This document shows, piece after piece, positions 9,103-19,053 of a stretch of 64,000 bases of DNA. The notes below the pieces were generated by a model that saw only the letters and a list, made by a program, of their open reading frames with translations, made no database searches and had not been told where the DNA came from. Every line of letters starts with the position of its first letter. The stretch's first letter is position 1. Made by a program: the position numbers and the translations under genes. The stretch comes from Bacteroidota bacterium (GTDB taxonomy: Bacteria > Bacteroidota > Bacteroidia > Chitinophagales > Chitinophagaceae), in contig JAEYWX010000001.1 of NCBI GenBank assembly GCA_023428755.1, forward strand, positions 248,001-312,000, given 5' to 3'.

Positions 9103-10056
9103 TTACTTGACAGGCTGAACACCTTCAGTCGTTTGAATAATTTTTTGAATCGTTCCGTCTTCGTTGTAATACATATAGTCTACACAAACAGAACGACGGT
9201 AACTGCCGCCTGTTGGTAAAGCTCCATTGTGATAAAAGAAATAGGATTTGCCCTTGTAATCAATGATGCCGGGATGCGTTGTAAAACTATTCGGCACATT
9301 TTCCTGTATAATACCTTTGTATTCCCAAGGACCTGTTGCACTCTTGGCCATGCAGTATTCGATCATTTCGGGTTTGGTACCAACACTTGCATATACCAGG
9401 TAGTACCAGCCATTACGTTTGTAGATCCATGGACCTTCAATGAAATTTTTAATACTCACTACATTGATAGGTCCGTCCAACTCAATCATATTTTCTTTCA
9501 GCTTCACCCATTTGCAACTGCCATTTCCCCAGTACATGTAAGCTTGTCCATCATCATCGATCATTACTGTAGGATCAATATCATCCCAACCATGCTTTTT
9601 ATCGGTTGTCATTTCGTTGATCACAAGTGCTTTGCCAATCGCATCTTTGAATGGACCGGTTGGCCTTTCGGATACCGCAACACCAATGGCAGCACCACCA
9701 TTGCTTACACTGTCTTTCTTGTGAAAAGTTGAAACAAACCAATAGAACTTCCCATTGCGTTCAATACACTGTGCTGCATACGCATCGCCTGTTGCCCACG
9801 AAAATGTATGTGGCGAAAGCAAGGTGCCATGATCTTTCCAGTTCTTCATATCAGTTGTGGAGAACACACGCCAGTCGGGCATTTTGTAATTGGTAGCTGT
9901 TACCGAAGCGGTGTCATGACCGGTATATAAAAACAATGTGTCTTTATATACGATCGGTGATGGATCCGCTGTAAAGACGTGCTTGATGATGGGGTTTTGT
10001 GCGAATGACAGTATGCTTATGAAGCATGCTGTTGAAGCAAATAAGAATTTTTTCAT
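9103..10056 (-). CDS. GH43 single-domain glycosidase, secreted
   Basis: 317 residues, Sec signal (ending SFAQ, residue 20), essentially one GH43 propeller. Catalytic residues are D31 (TADPSP), D161 (DIDPT) and E207 (IEGPW). It resembles the propeller of the GH43-CBM6 protein encoded at 5318-6661 but lacks the carbohydrate-binding module. It begins 3 bases after the GH51 stop, so translation is probably coupled. An arabinofuranosidase or xylosidase role in side-chain removal is likely. Confidence 0.9.
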   Translation of the reverse strand: MKKFLFASTACFISILSFAQNPIIKHVFTADPSPIVYKDTLFLYTGHDTASVTATNYKMPDWRVFSTTDMKNWKDHGTLLSPHTFSWATGDAYAAQCIERNGKFYWFVSTFHKKDSVSNGGAAIGVAVSERPTGPFKDAIGKALVINEMTTDKKHGWDDIDPTVMIDDDGQAYMYWGNGSCKWVKLKENMIELDGPINVVSIKNFIEGPWIYKRNGWYYLVYASVGTKPEMIEYCMAKSATGPWEYKGIIQENVPNSFTTHPGIIDYKGKSYFFYHNGALPTGGSYRRSVCVDYMYYNEDGTIQKIIQTTEGVQPVK

Positions 10057-10059
10057 GTT

Positions 10060-12096
10060 CTATTTTGTTTTGATCCTGATCACTGTCAGCGACATAGCAG
10101 GTGATTCGTAATTCATTTTTTTACTGATGTTAATAGTTGATGTTACCGGTGCAACTGCATCAGTTGCCTGGAACGAATTTTCTGCAGCCGCATCGCCACT
10201 CAATTGCGTAACTGTTGCAACCGAAGCCATTTTTTTGAATGCAGCAAGGTTTAACTGAAATTGTTTTGCCTGTTTACCGGCATTTACCAGCTTTACAATA
10301 ATATCACCTGTTTTACTATCGTACACACAAGAACCTGCCTGTAATGAATCGGCATTGTTCTTTGCAATCACTTTGTCAACATAATGGTCGCCTGTATTTG
10401 CTGAAAAAAGTTGTTGTACATGGTAATTCGGTGTGAGATAGTAAGTGCTGTTATTGAAAAAGATCATATCTGTTTTCCATTGTGTAAACTGATCTTTCGC
10501 CAATAATGGTGCATACGATGCCATGCTTACAATATCGCCGTTCCGTTCGAGCCCTGTCATGTACAATGCTTCTGCAATGGCGTTGTATAATTTATTTCCC
10601 CAGGAAGCGTACTCACCGAGATATACTTTGCTGGCTTTGCGATTGTATTGATCGTACCGGTATTGATTGCTGATGAGCCAATCAGGTTGTACATAATAAT
10701 GCTCATCGATCATATCCACTTTCAGTTGATTGGCCAGCGTCCATCCTTTATCAAAATCTTCACCGGAATGAAATGGTCCGCTTGTACCAATCAGAATAAT
10801 GTCTGGATGCTTTGCCTTTACCGCTTCATAGATCATTTTGAAACGTTGCTCAAATTCAGGTGTGATCTTGTCTTCATTTCCAATACCAACGTATTGCAGA
10901 TTGAAAGGAGCAGGATGACCTGCTGCTGCACGCTTTGCACCCCATGTTGATGTAACGGGTCCGTTTGCCCACTCAATAAGATCCAGTACTTCCTGAATGT
11001 ATTCCTGCATTTCTTCCAATGGCAATGCAAGTTGTCCCGTACCACCAATGCGCCACGTGCCTCCTGAATTTTGACAACTCACAGCTGCCGGTAAAACAGG
11101 TAATGGTTTGGCAGCAATATCTTCACAAAACTGAAAATACTCATAGTAACCAAGTCCTACTGTTTGATGATAACCCCAGATATTTTTTTGCGCTGTGCGT
11201 TGTTCAATTGGGCCAATGGTTGTTTTCCAACGATACATATTTCCCAACCCATCACCATGTGCCAGGCAACCGCCGGGGAAACGGATAAATGCCGGTTTCA
11301 TTGCAGCAAGTGCTTCCGCCAAATCAGCACGCATTCCATTTGGACGATTCTTAAATGTGTGTTCCGGAAAAACCGAGATCACATCCAATGCAAGTTTTCC
11401 TTTACTTGTTGCAAGCACTACAACCTGTGTACTATCATGTCCGGCAGTTACTGTAAGTGTTGTTGTATATTTAGTCCACTCTTTTTTATCAATGATTAAT
11501 TTTTGTTCAGCAAGCAGGTTGCCTTTTGGATCCTGCAGACTTACATACACATCAACCGGCTGCGCAGAAAGTTGTTTCGCAAATAACGCAACATGAAACC
11601 GCTCTCCTTTTTTGCTGATGATATTACCGAAGCCCGGATTTTTAATCCCTACACCGGGGCGCCCTGTTGTAATAGAAGCAGGTAATGGTTGCCCGCTGTT
11701 TTGTGGCGGCACTGTTCCCACATGCTCACTGGTAAGCACCACGTAATGCGGATTGTTTGGATGTACCGGCGCATTGGTTTCAACCTGCAATGAACCATAC
11801 GAAAAGCCTGGTGTAATGTATTCCCAAAACGAAAGCGCCTGCCATTGTCTGTTGTCGGTTGGGCTGTATTCAAACGAACGGTTTTGCACCAGCTCTGCAT
11901 ACAAACCACCATCAGCCGCATAGTTGATGTCTTCAAAAAATAAACCGAACAGATCGGTGCTGATCTTCTTACTGTTTGGAATTGCTGTATTTTTTTTCTG
12001 TGCAAAGCTATGCATACATACAAGCGATGCAACAACCAACAAAACTGTTTTGCAATAGATGTGCTTCTTCCTGACTATACTTCTATCAATGTTCAT
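10060..12096 (-). CDS. GH51 alpha-L-arabinofuranosidase, secreted
   Basis: 678 residues. The Sec signal (1-32) is followed by a GH51 N-terminal segment (LFGLFFEDINYA), an inserted CBM4/9-like sandwich (about 75-245), the TIM barrel and a C-terminal beta domain. The acid/base is E408 in GIGNED and the nucleophile E495 in YLGEYASWG; RFPGG near 272 is another family motif. It removes alpha-L-arabinofuranosyl units from arabinoxylan or arabinan. It sits 4 bases after GH127 and 3 bases before a GH43, so the three arabinose-releasing genes form one tight block. Confidence 0.93.
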   Translation of the reverse strand: MNIDRSIVRKKHIYCKTVLLVVASLVCMHSFAQKKNTAIPNSKKISTDLFGLFFEDINYAADGGLYAELVQNRSFEYSPTDNRQWQALSFWEYITPGFSYGSLQVETNAPVHPNNPHYVVLTSEHVGTVPPQNSGQPLPASITTGRPGVGIKNPGFGNIISKKGERFHVALFAKQLSAQPVDVYVSLQDPKGNLLAEQKLIIDKKEWTKYTTTLTVTAGHDSTQVVVLATSKGKLALDVISVFPEHTFKNRPNGMRADLAEALAAMKPAFIRFPGGCLAHGDGLGNMYRWKTTIGPIEQRTAQKNIWGYHQTVGLGYYEYFQFCEDIAAKPLPVLPAAVSCQNSGGTWRIGGTGQLALPLEEMQEYIQEVLDLIEWANGPVTSTWGAKRAAAGHPAPFNLQYVGIGNEDKITPEFEQRFKMIYEAVKAKHPDIILIGTSGPFHSGEDFDKGWTLANQLKVDMIDEHYYVQPDWLISNQYRYDQYNRKASKVYLGEYASWGNKLYNAIAEALYMTGLERNGDIVSMASYAPLLAKDQFTQWKTDMIFFNNSTYYLTPNYHVQQLFSANTGDHYVDKVIAKNNADSLQAGSCVYDSKTGDIIVKLVNAGKQAKQFQLNLAAFKKMASVATVTQLSGDAAAENSFQATDAVAPVTSTINISKKMNYESPAMSLTVIRIKTK

Positions 12097-12100
12097 TTCG

Positions 12101-14527
12101 TTATTTTTTTACCAACCTCACATAATAAACCGACCCGGCCGTAGCTCCCTGCTTTGATTGAAATTTCACCCGTACTGTTTTTTTGTTTTCCAACATTGCT
12201 GCCGGTATACTGTATTCAACTTCCATGAATTTTTGTTGCTCCCACTTACCGCTGATGGTTTCTGTAACCAGTTTTTCATCATCAATAAAAATGTCAAAGG
12301 TTCTGTTTCCTTTTTCTGCACCCCAGTAACGTACAACCAGGTTCAGATCTGTTTCCTGGTTTGTTGTGAATTGATAACTGAAGAAACCACCATTGCGTGC
12401 ATCACGCCAAAATTCATCGAGATAGTTTCCGGTGTTTGAATTTTGTTTTTCGATAAAATGATCTGCTTCCGGTTGCTGTTCGCCCGGTGCTACAAAATCA
12501 ACTGTACGTTTTTGCAACGCCAGTTTCGCCTGTTCCAGTTTGGCAATGGAATCAATATAGGCGCTGTATTGCTTAGTCGACAAGGTCATCCAGTACATCA
12601 TATACCTGGCATCATGCACTTCGTAAAACGGTTGCAGTTCCAGCGGTGTCGCATTTTTTATCTGCAATCCTTTGAATGTAAAATGAAGGGGCTTTCCTTT
12701 TATAGGTTGCAATGCGGTTGTAACAAGATTAGCATCATCGGCTATAATAATGGGCGCTTTATCGATAGGTAATTTTTTTCCGTGTGCAATATGTCCCCAG
12801 CGGCTATTGTCGGCCGTTAGTCCTTTCAGATCCTCTGTTCCTGTTTTAGCAGCAAGCAAAACAGGACCATGCAGCACAGCCACATACTCGGGAACATTCG
12901 GCATATGTTCAACCAGTGTTTGCATCGGGAGTTGTACCAGCAGCACATCGCCCTTCTTCCAGTTTCGGCGAAGACTGATATACGAATTGTTGTTTACCTG
13001 GTACTGCAGCGGTTTTCCGTTGAGCAGTACACGTACCTTGTTTTGTTTCACCCATGATGGATAACGAATGAGTAACGAAAAAGAAGATGCCCCTTCTGTT
13101 ACAGTAAGTTTTGTTTGTTCCTCGTAGGGGAAATTTGTTTCCTGTTTCAGCTTCACTCCTTTGTTGCGCCAGTTGAGTTCGGATGCAATAAAGAGATTTA
13201 AAAACAACGAATCATTCTGATGCGTGTAAATAAACTCGTTGTACTTCCCATGATTTTCCATGCCGCTGCCCACACAACACCACATGGCTTCGTTAGGTAT
13301 TGAATACACCCTGTAATGACGTGGCCTTGCCGGTGTAAAATAAACATAGCCTCCATGCTCCGGATGTTGGGTAGAAAGGATATGATTGTACAATGTTCGT
13401 TCGTAGTAATCAATATATTTTGCTGATGGTTGCAGACGAAATAAATTTTGTGTAAGCTTGAGCATGTTGTACGAGTTGCAACTCTCAGGCCCTTCCACTT
13501 CATTTACAAACTCATGCGATGCAGCTACACTTGGAAAAAATTCACGCCGGCTGTTGCCACCAAATGCCAGCGACCGGTTAGTGGTAACTGTTTCCCAAAA
13601 AAAACTGCCAGCGTTCAAATACGTTTTATCATTGGCCAGTTCACCAATCCGTTGAAAACCGATGGCTTTCGGCACCTGTGTATTGGCATGTTTGTTATCC
13701 AGTTCATCTTTTTGTAACGACAGCGGTTGTAATATCTGCCGATGCGAAAACCGTTTGGCTGCAACAAGATATTGTTGATCACCGGTCATTTGAAATGCAT
13801 CGGTAAACACTTCATTCATGCCACCATGTTCATTGCCCAGCATTTCTTCCATCTTTGCATCGCTCAATGTTTTTGTGATCGCAATTGCCCAATCGCAAAA
13901 CTGCAGGAACATTTTTTTGGCGTCTTCATTCCCTGTATACATCCATGCATCTTTTAATCCTGCATACATCTTGTGTACATTGTACCAGGGCACCCAATAT
14001 TTCCAGATAACGCTTACATCTCCTTCCTTGATCTTTGGCCAAAGATCTTTTCCGTTAGGTACTGCACCCACATAACCAACTGCCCACGATGGATACAATG
14101 CTGCATTGGCCTGCATGCATTGCTTCAATTCTGCCAGCATATATTCCATGCGGCGTTTGCATTCAGCATTACCGGTAGCTGCATAGTTCATGGCCAATGC
14201 CGACAAATAATGTCCGCCCACATGCCCATCCAATCCTTCCCAATTCGCAAAAATGGTTGCCTTGGCAGGTAACCCTGCTTCCTTTCTGTAACCGGCCAGC
14301 AAACGATCGGTGTCGTATTGTAACAATGTTTGAATATTCAGATCACGGGCATGTTGGAATGGCCCCTTCAATAAACGAACATCCTGCAAGGCAAATGCAT
14401 TGGGATATAATTTATCCTGTGCATCAGCTGTTGACAAGAAACATAGACTGCCAACACACAACTGCAACAACTTTTTCCTTATTCCACTTCGTGCTATCAT
14501 CATCTTTTTTTTCGAAAAATTAATCAC
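12101..14527 (-). CDS. GH127 (DUF1680) beta-L-arabinofuranosidase-like, secreted
   Basis: 808 residues with a signal peptide ending TADAQ (residue 37). The alpha/alpha barrel carries the zinc/cysteine site of GH127: E348 and C350 in PESC, and C417-C418 in MWCCVGSGMENH, matching the Glu-Cys-Cys-Cys set known from bifidobacterial HypBA1 (nucleophile Cys). C-terminal beta-sandwich modules follow from about residue 540. Initiation at an internal Met (residue 9 or 10) would shorten the signal n-region and cannot be excluded. Release of beta-L-arabinofuranose is the family's best-known activity; some relatives act on other sugars. Confidence 0.9.
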   Translation of the reverse strand: MINFSKKKMMIARSGIRKKLLQLCVGSLCFLSTADAQDKLYPNAFALQDVRLLKGPFQHARDLNIQTLLQYDTDRLLAGYRKEAGLPAKATIFANWEGLDGHVGGHYLSALAMNYAATGNAECKRRMEYMLAELKQCMQANAALYPSWAVGYVGAVPNGKDLWPKIKEGDVSVIWKYWVPWYNVHKMYAGLKDAWMYTGNEDAKKMFLQFCDWAIAITKTLSDAKMEEMLGNEHGGMNEVFTDAFQMTGDQQYLVAAKRFSHRQILQPLSLQKDELDNKHANTQVPKAIGFQRIGELANDKTYLNAGSFFWETVTTNRSLAFGGNSRREFFPSVAASHEFVNEVEGPESCNSYNMLKLTQNLFRLQPSAKYIDYYERTLYNHILSTQHPEHGGYVYFTPARPRHYRVYSIPNEAMWCCVGSGMENHGKYNEFIYTHQNDSLFLNLFIASELNWRNKGVKLKQETNFPYEEQTKLTVTEGASSFSLLIRYPSWVKQNKVRVLLNGKPLQYQVNNNSYISLRRNWKKGDVLLVQLPMQTLVEHMPNVPEYVAVLHGPVLLAAKTGTEDLKGLTADNSRWGHIAHGKKLPIDKAPIIIADDANLVTTALQPIKGKPLHFTFKGLQIKNATPLELQPFYEVHDARYMMYWMTLSTKQYSAYIDSIAKLEQAKLALQKRTVDFVAPGEQQPEADHFIEKQNSNTGNYLDEFWRDARNGGFFSYQFTTNQETDLNLVVRYWGAEKGNRTFDIFIDDEKLVTETISGKWEQQKFMEVEYSIPAAMLENKKTVRVKFQSKQGATAGSVYYVRLVKK

Positions 14528-14544
14528 TTTTATACTAACTCTTG

Positions 14545-15390
14545 TTACTTCATTGTCAACCTTAAGAGTGCCAGCATTTTTTCTGCATATCGTTTTCCAA
14601 ACTCTCTGTATCCTTCTGCATTGAAGTGAAGATTGTCCGGCGAATCAGCACAACCTTTCGATGAAATAACATGTGCGGTTGGAATGATAGCAGGCAGTTG
14701 ATTAATGATATTATTCATACCGGCGCAAACGCCGCCTTGTTCTGCATGCACCACTTCACCTGCCAGTAACGGAACGTTCTGCGCATTAAGCTGAAGATCG
14801 CTGAGCAGATTTTTATACACCATACTTACTTTTTGCGGCCAGGTTGTATCGCCATTATTTGATTCGCCCTGGTGCAACAGTATTCCTTTAATGACACCTT
14901 CTTTTTGCGCCAGTTTTGCCATGTCAACCAAACGTCCATAAGGGTTGCCATCATATTCTTTTAACATACCGAGCATCCAGTTGGGTGCAGATGCAGTATA
15001 TGTTTGATAATTATCTCTGTCGAACAGTTCAATTTTGCAACCACCAACGGAAACATTGATTACACCCACCTTCACATTCGCCGGAAGATTCGCTAACAAT
15101 GTTCTTCCGAAATAATCAACAGGTGTAAGTCCTGTTCTGCAACGACATAAGGGAGGAACAGCAGTATACCATTTTCCTTTTTCTCTGCCGATGGCCGGAC
15201 AGTCAACTGCTTCCAATACTTTAAAGCGTGGATCAACATTCACTGTATCCTGTGCTTCAATTCTTGCGTAGCCTTCCATGTTCGATTGGCCAAAGCTGAG
15301 AAAAATATAAAAGTTTGGATCCTGTGCAACAGCTGTTATGTATGTTGAACTAAAGATGAACGCTGCGAGTATCAATTTTTTGATCATCAT
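14545..15390 (-). CDS. SGNH esterase, CE6/sialate-O-acetylesterase type, secreted
   Basis: 281 residues, Sec signal ending AVAQ. The nucleophile is S36 in FGQSNMEG, and the C-terminal DxxH pair is in DNLHFNAEGY. An LLHQGESN block in the middle is also typical of the family. These esterases remove acetyl groups from xylan or related glycans. It lies 28 bases downstream of the bicupin-lactonase gene and 17 bases upstream of GH127. This is one of two SASA-type esterases in the window; the other (35552-37489) is more than twice as long. Confidence 0.87.
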   Translation of the reverse strand: MMIKKLILAAFIFSSTYITAVAQDPNFYIFLSFGQSNMEGYARIEAQDTVNVDPRFKVLEAVDCPAIGREKGKWYTAVPPLCRCRTGLTPVDYFGRTLLANLPANVKVGVINVSVGGCKIELFDRDNYQTYTASAPNWMLGMLKEYDGNPYGRLVDMAKLAQKEGVIKGILLHQGESNNGDTTWPQKVSMVYKNLLSDLQLNAQNVPLLAGEVVHAEQGGVCAGMNNIINQLPAIIPTAHVISSKGCADSPDNLHFNAEGYREFGKRYAEKMLALLRLTMK

Positions 15391-15418
15391 GATTGTTTGC
15401 GTATTAATAAACTGCTTT

Positions 15419-17356
15419 TTATAAATAGTTGATAAATCCTTTCTTGTTTGTTTTGATCTTATACACTTTACTATAGCTTACGATGTACAATGTTTTCAGA
15501 TCAGCATCACCAAAACATAAGCTTACCGGGAACGAAGGAAGATTGATCATGCCAACAAATTCTCCCTTTGCATTAAAAATCTGTACACTGTAGTAAGTAG
15601 CTACGTAAAGATTTCCATCTGTATCAATGGCCATACCATCGGCACTCGATGATTTTCCTTTCCGATCCAATACGTTTTCGGTGAGGAACAGTGTAGCAAA
15701 TTTCCGTCCGTTACTGATGCTGCCGTCGGTGTTTACATCATAGGCCCAGATATGATTATCTTTTTCGCTGTTAACAGGATACCACGATTCATTGTCATAA
15801 CAATTATTGATGTAAAGCGTTTTGCCATCAGGAGATAACAGTATTCCATTCGGCATTGCAAATTCATTTGGCTGCACAAGTCTTGTTATTTTTCCTTCAG
15901 CAGAAACATAATACACTGCACGACCGGGTTGAAATTTTGTTGGTTCCATGGTAAACTGCGGATCGGTAAAATAGAAACCGCCTTTCGCATCGGTGATCAC
16001 ATCATTAGGTCCGTCAATTGATTTGCCATCATATTTATCTGCCAATACTTTTACCACTTCACCATTCGTTGTCATTTCCACCACACGATGACCCATCATA
16101 TCACAAACAATAAGGTTGCCGTTTTTATAAGGATACAATCCGTTTGTTTGCATTTTCCCTTCAGTGATATTCCGGTATGCTCCATTGGGATCGAGTTCTA
16201 CTGTTGAGCTTTTCTTTGGATTGGCACCCCAGTTCTGATCAAAGAACATATTGGAGAGATAAATTTTTCCATTCATCCATTTCGGTCCTTCCGTAAAAAA
16301 TAATTCGGGTTTTGTTTTTTTACCGTCGACCAATAACTCCGGCTTTGCATCAACCGGAATAATTTCATGATACGCTGCGATTCGTGCTTTTTCTTTTTCA
16401 AGATAATCTTCTCTTGCAGGCCAGAATATATCCAATGCATCGCAACCCCACTCGCTAATTTTCGCACCATGCACCATGTTACCGGGAATACGTACCATAC
16501 TGTTTGGTTTCATTTCCTGCTCGCTATCCAATAAAATTTCACGGCATTCGCCACGCAACACAAACATCAATTGTTCTTCGGGATGGATGTGGTGCGAAAA
16601 CACAGAACCCGGATCCATCGATATAAAACTCAACTGCATATTTCTACCCGATAAGATCCGTGAATGTGCATCGGGTGTAAGTGTAGTAAGTTGAAGATTG
16701 TACAGATCATATAATTTGTTTGAAGTAATATTCGGCTGCATCACATTCTTGAGATCAGGAATTTCTGTTGGTGCATTTGCTATACCTGCTTTTTGCAGAT
16801 AGTCGGCACGCAACGGACTGTACACTTCCAGCAGCTTTGCTCCTGAAGCACCTGCTTTAATAGTAGATGTTGTTCCTTTTTCGGAGTACACAAAATCTGT
16901 TCTCGGCGTACCGCTATGCGTGCCATCAGGACTTTCCCGTTTTTGTGCGAGCATTGATAACGTGGTGCCATCCACTGTATGTTCTATATTTCCTTCAATG
17001 ACAAATAAAAACCGATCAGCCGTTAACACTTCTTCGGGTATGATGGCATTTGGTTGCAGCTGTAACACACTCACCATATTTCCTGCTCCCCAAAATATTT
17101 TTGCAGTAACGCCTGTGTGCAACTCGGTACTATCCAACTGATCGAGGTTGGCTACTTTCGCCGGCTCAATATTCGATTCTACAACTGAAGCAGGTAACCC
17201 ATCGATTGTGCGTTTCGTAAGTTGATGCTGTTTGATGAGCTCATTGTTTGTTTTTTCCCAGGCTGCTTCCGGTGCAGTATTGCAGTTTGAAAAACTGAAA
17301 GCAACAAGAAACAGTGCACTTGTATATAAAATCGATTTGAAGTTGTGTAACAGCAT
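15419..17356 (-). CDS. Bicupin fused to SMP-30/gluconolactonase, probable lipoprotein
   Basis: 645 residues. The hydrophobic N-terminus ends at C25 (FSNC), a plausible lipidation site although Asn at -1 is unusual. Two cupins follow: the first (about 80-185) lacks the metal histidines, while the second (about 235-315) keeps H255, H256, H258, E260 and H296. Residues about 350-640 are an SMP-30 propeller with all four metal ligands: E356 (FTEGP), N451 (GPND), N503 (PNGI) and D573 (ADGM). SMP-30 enzymes hydrolyse sugar lactones to aldonates. The fusion suggests lactone handling outside the cytoplasm, possibly of lactones made by the PQQ dehydrogenase encoded upstream (inference). Confidence 0.85.
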   Translation of the reverse strand: MLLHNFKSILYTSALFLVAFSFSNCNTAPEAAWEKTNNELIKQHQLTKRTIDGLPASVVESNIEPAKVANLDQLDSTELHTGVTAKIFWGAGNMVSVLQLQPNAIIPEEVLTADRFLFVIEGNIEHTVDGTTLSMLAQKRESPDGTHSGTPRTDFVYSEKGTTSTIKAGASGAKLLEVYSPLRADYLQKAGIANAPTEIPDLKNVMQPNITSNKLYDLYNLQLTTLTPDAHSRILSGRNMQLSFISMDPGSVFSHHIHPEEQLMFVLRGECREILLDSEQEMKPNSMVRIPGNMVHGAKISEWGCDALDIFWPAREDYLEKEKARIAAYHEIIPVDAKPELLVDGKKTKPELFFTEGPKWMNGKIYLSNMFFDQNWGANPKKSSTVELDPNGAYRNITEGKMQTNGLYPYKNGNLIVCDMMGHRVVEMTTNGEVVKVLADKYDGKSIDGPNDVITDAKGGFYFTDPQFTMEPTKFQPGRAVYYVSAEGKITRLVQPNEFAMPNGILLSPDGKTLYINNCYDNESWYPVNSEKDNHIWAYDVNTDGSISNGRKFATLFLTENVLDRKGKSSSADGMAIDTDGNLYVATYYSVQIFNAKGEFVGMINLPSFPVSLCFGDADLKTLYIVSYSKVYKIKTNKKGFINYL

Positions 17357-17396
17357 AGTTCGTTCGTTTATTTTTTATGATTGTCTGTATAATTTT

Positions 17397-19049
17397 TTAA
17401 TCAAAGTTTTCTTCCTCTTTCCCGATGTTTTTTACAGCAGTTGCACCGAGCCGTTCTTTCAATTGTGTTAAGTAAAGACTACGTGGTGCTACATGTTGAT
17501 CCATCCATTCTACATAACCATTGGGTTTGGAAAGATCCTGCAGCGCCCTGTTAAAGATCACCGAAGCAACACCTTTGTGACCAATGGAAAAGTTCTGTGC
17601 CGTTGGTGGTTTCTGAATCAGGAAATCACCTTCGCAATTCCAGAATACAATATTTGCACCCGCCCAGCCAATGCTGATATCTTTCCAGAACCTTGCAGTA
17701 AGCGGAGCTTTTACATTATCATACAAAGCACCGTTTACCCAGTTGGCATGCGGCTCACTGGAAGAGTAAGGTTGTGTGGCTTCACAATTGAAAAATACAT
17801 TTCCGCTGGACGAAGATGTTTGCATAACGAATGAGTGACGTCCTTTTTGCGAATAACATCGCTGCACCAAACTTAACTGACCATTCAGCTGATAAGTAAA
17901 CCGTCGTGCACCTGCACGCATGGAAACAGGTTCTCTTGATTCACAATCCTGCACAGTGATCCATTTGGTGCCTGCTGTTGTAAGCACAACGCTGCTGCCA
18001 AAATGTAAGGCGCTGATATTTCGCACCCATGCATTTTTTGTATTGCTGAAATTGATGCAATTGAAATAATGATTTTCATCTGCATAGTATTCATCGCCTT
18101 CATACTTCGAACCGGGCCCGTCGTACGAACCACGATCCATATTTCCATAATCTTTTCTTCTTACGGTTGGATTGTATTCCGAGATCGCTCTCAAATTTTC
18201 AATACCAACCTGTTCAATGCGGCCGGTATCGATATACTTCACCATATCACCACCACCCCACTTTGTTTCAATGGCGCAAAAAACCGGTGCATCAATGGTG
18301 ATCGTATTTCCACTGATAGCAGTGATGATCCGATCATAGGTGATGGTGAAAGGTTTCCAACGGTATCGCCCAACCGATAATGTATCCTGCCCGAGTTCTT
18401 TGATCCATTCTTCATTACCATATCTGCGAACGAGAACTTTGTCGCCCACCTTGAATCCTTTTGCAGAGCCAATGTTGAAACGTTTTGCACCAACCGGAAC
18501 ATACTGATCGGTGATGATTTGTTTTGGTTCACCTACTTCCACTGCGCCTGCAGTACCGGTTACATTAATGAGTGCCGGTTGACGAAAGCCGGGCCCTTGC
18601 GTTTGTTCATTTGTTTTTCCAATAAGTATCGTACCAAGATCACTCATTCCTTCGCCACGGAGTACAATACCCGATGCACGGATATAAATAGGTTTTGTAA
18701 GATGATAGGTGCCCATCTTCAATAATACTGCTCCTCTAAAGCCGCTTGCATCAACCGGCATTGCAGCAACACGATCGATCGCAGCCTGTATCTGTTCCGA
18801 ATTATCGCCCGGCACCGGCCATACAGTTACTTTCACTGCCACATACGGGATACGAACACCACCTCCTTTATAACCAGCATTGGAAAAATCGGGAATGCTG
18901 TTTCCCATTGAATCCGCAACATACTGCAGCTTCCCATCAACACCCGGGTAAACGAGTGATGAAGTGGGTTGCATGTCCTGTGCATCACTGCTGCTAACAG
19001 TAACACACAATTGCACAAGAATCAGTATGGTTCGTGGTCGTAAAAACAT
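17397..19049 (-). CDS. Exported right-handed beta-helix protein, pectate-lyase/GH28-like fold
   Basis: About 550 residues. The start at 19049 gives a clean signal peptide (ending SDAQ) and avoids a 20-base overlap with the preceding gene; an ATG at 19073 is the alternative. Residues 80-135 match the N-terminal region of the pectate-lyase-3 family (GDNSEQIQAAID, then KMGTYHL and GIVLRGEG), followed by beta-helix coils with stacked Asn, Phe and Val. No recognisable catalytic triad was identified. Substrate and reaction are unknown: lyase, hydrolase and epimerase are all possible. Its position between two cupin genes near the PQQ dehydrogenase suggests action on a soluble or wall-bound glycan. 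Confidence 0.75.
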   Translation of the reverse strand: MFLRPRTILILVQLCVTVSSSDAQDMQPTSSLVYPGVDGKLQYVADSMGNSIPDFSNAGYKGGGVRIPYVAVKVTVWPVPGDNSEQIQAAIDRVAAMPVDASGFRGAVLLKMGTYHLTKPIYIRASGIVLRGEGMSDLGTILIGKTNEQTQGPGFRQPALINVTGTAGAVEVGEPKQIITDQYVPVGAKRFNIGSAKGFKVGDKVLVRRYGNEEWIKELGQDTLSVGRYRWKPFTITYDRIITAISGNTITIDAPVFCAIETKWGGGDMVKYIDTGRIEQVGIENLRAISEYNPTVRRKDYGNMDRGSYDGPGSKYEGDEYYADENHYFNCINFSNTKNAWVRNISALHFGSSVVLTTAGTKWITVQDCESREPVSMRAGARRFTYQLNGQLSLVQRCYSQKGRHSFVMQTSSSSGNVFFNCEATQPYSSSEPHANWVNGALYDNVKAPLTARFWKDISIGWAGANIVFWNCEGDFLIQKPPTAQNFSIGHKGVASVIFNRALQDLSKPNGYVEWMDQHVAPRSLYLTQLKERLGATAVKNIGKEEENFD

Positions 19050-19053
19050 GTTA

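Noticed and set aside
9229..9732. 167-codon open frame on the plus strand
   Set aside because: Antisense to a GH43 gene with intact catalytic residues; the translation is rich in His, Ile and Phe and lacks a recognisable domain.
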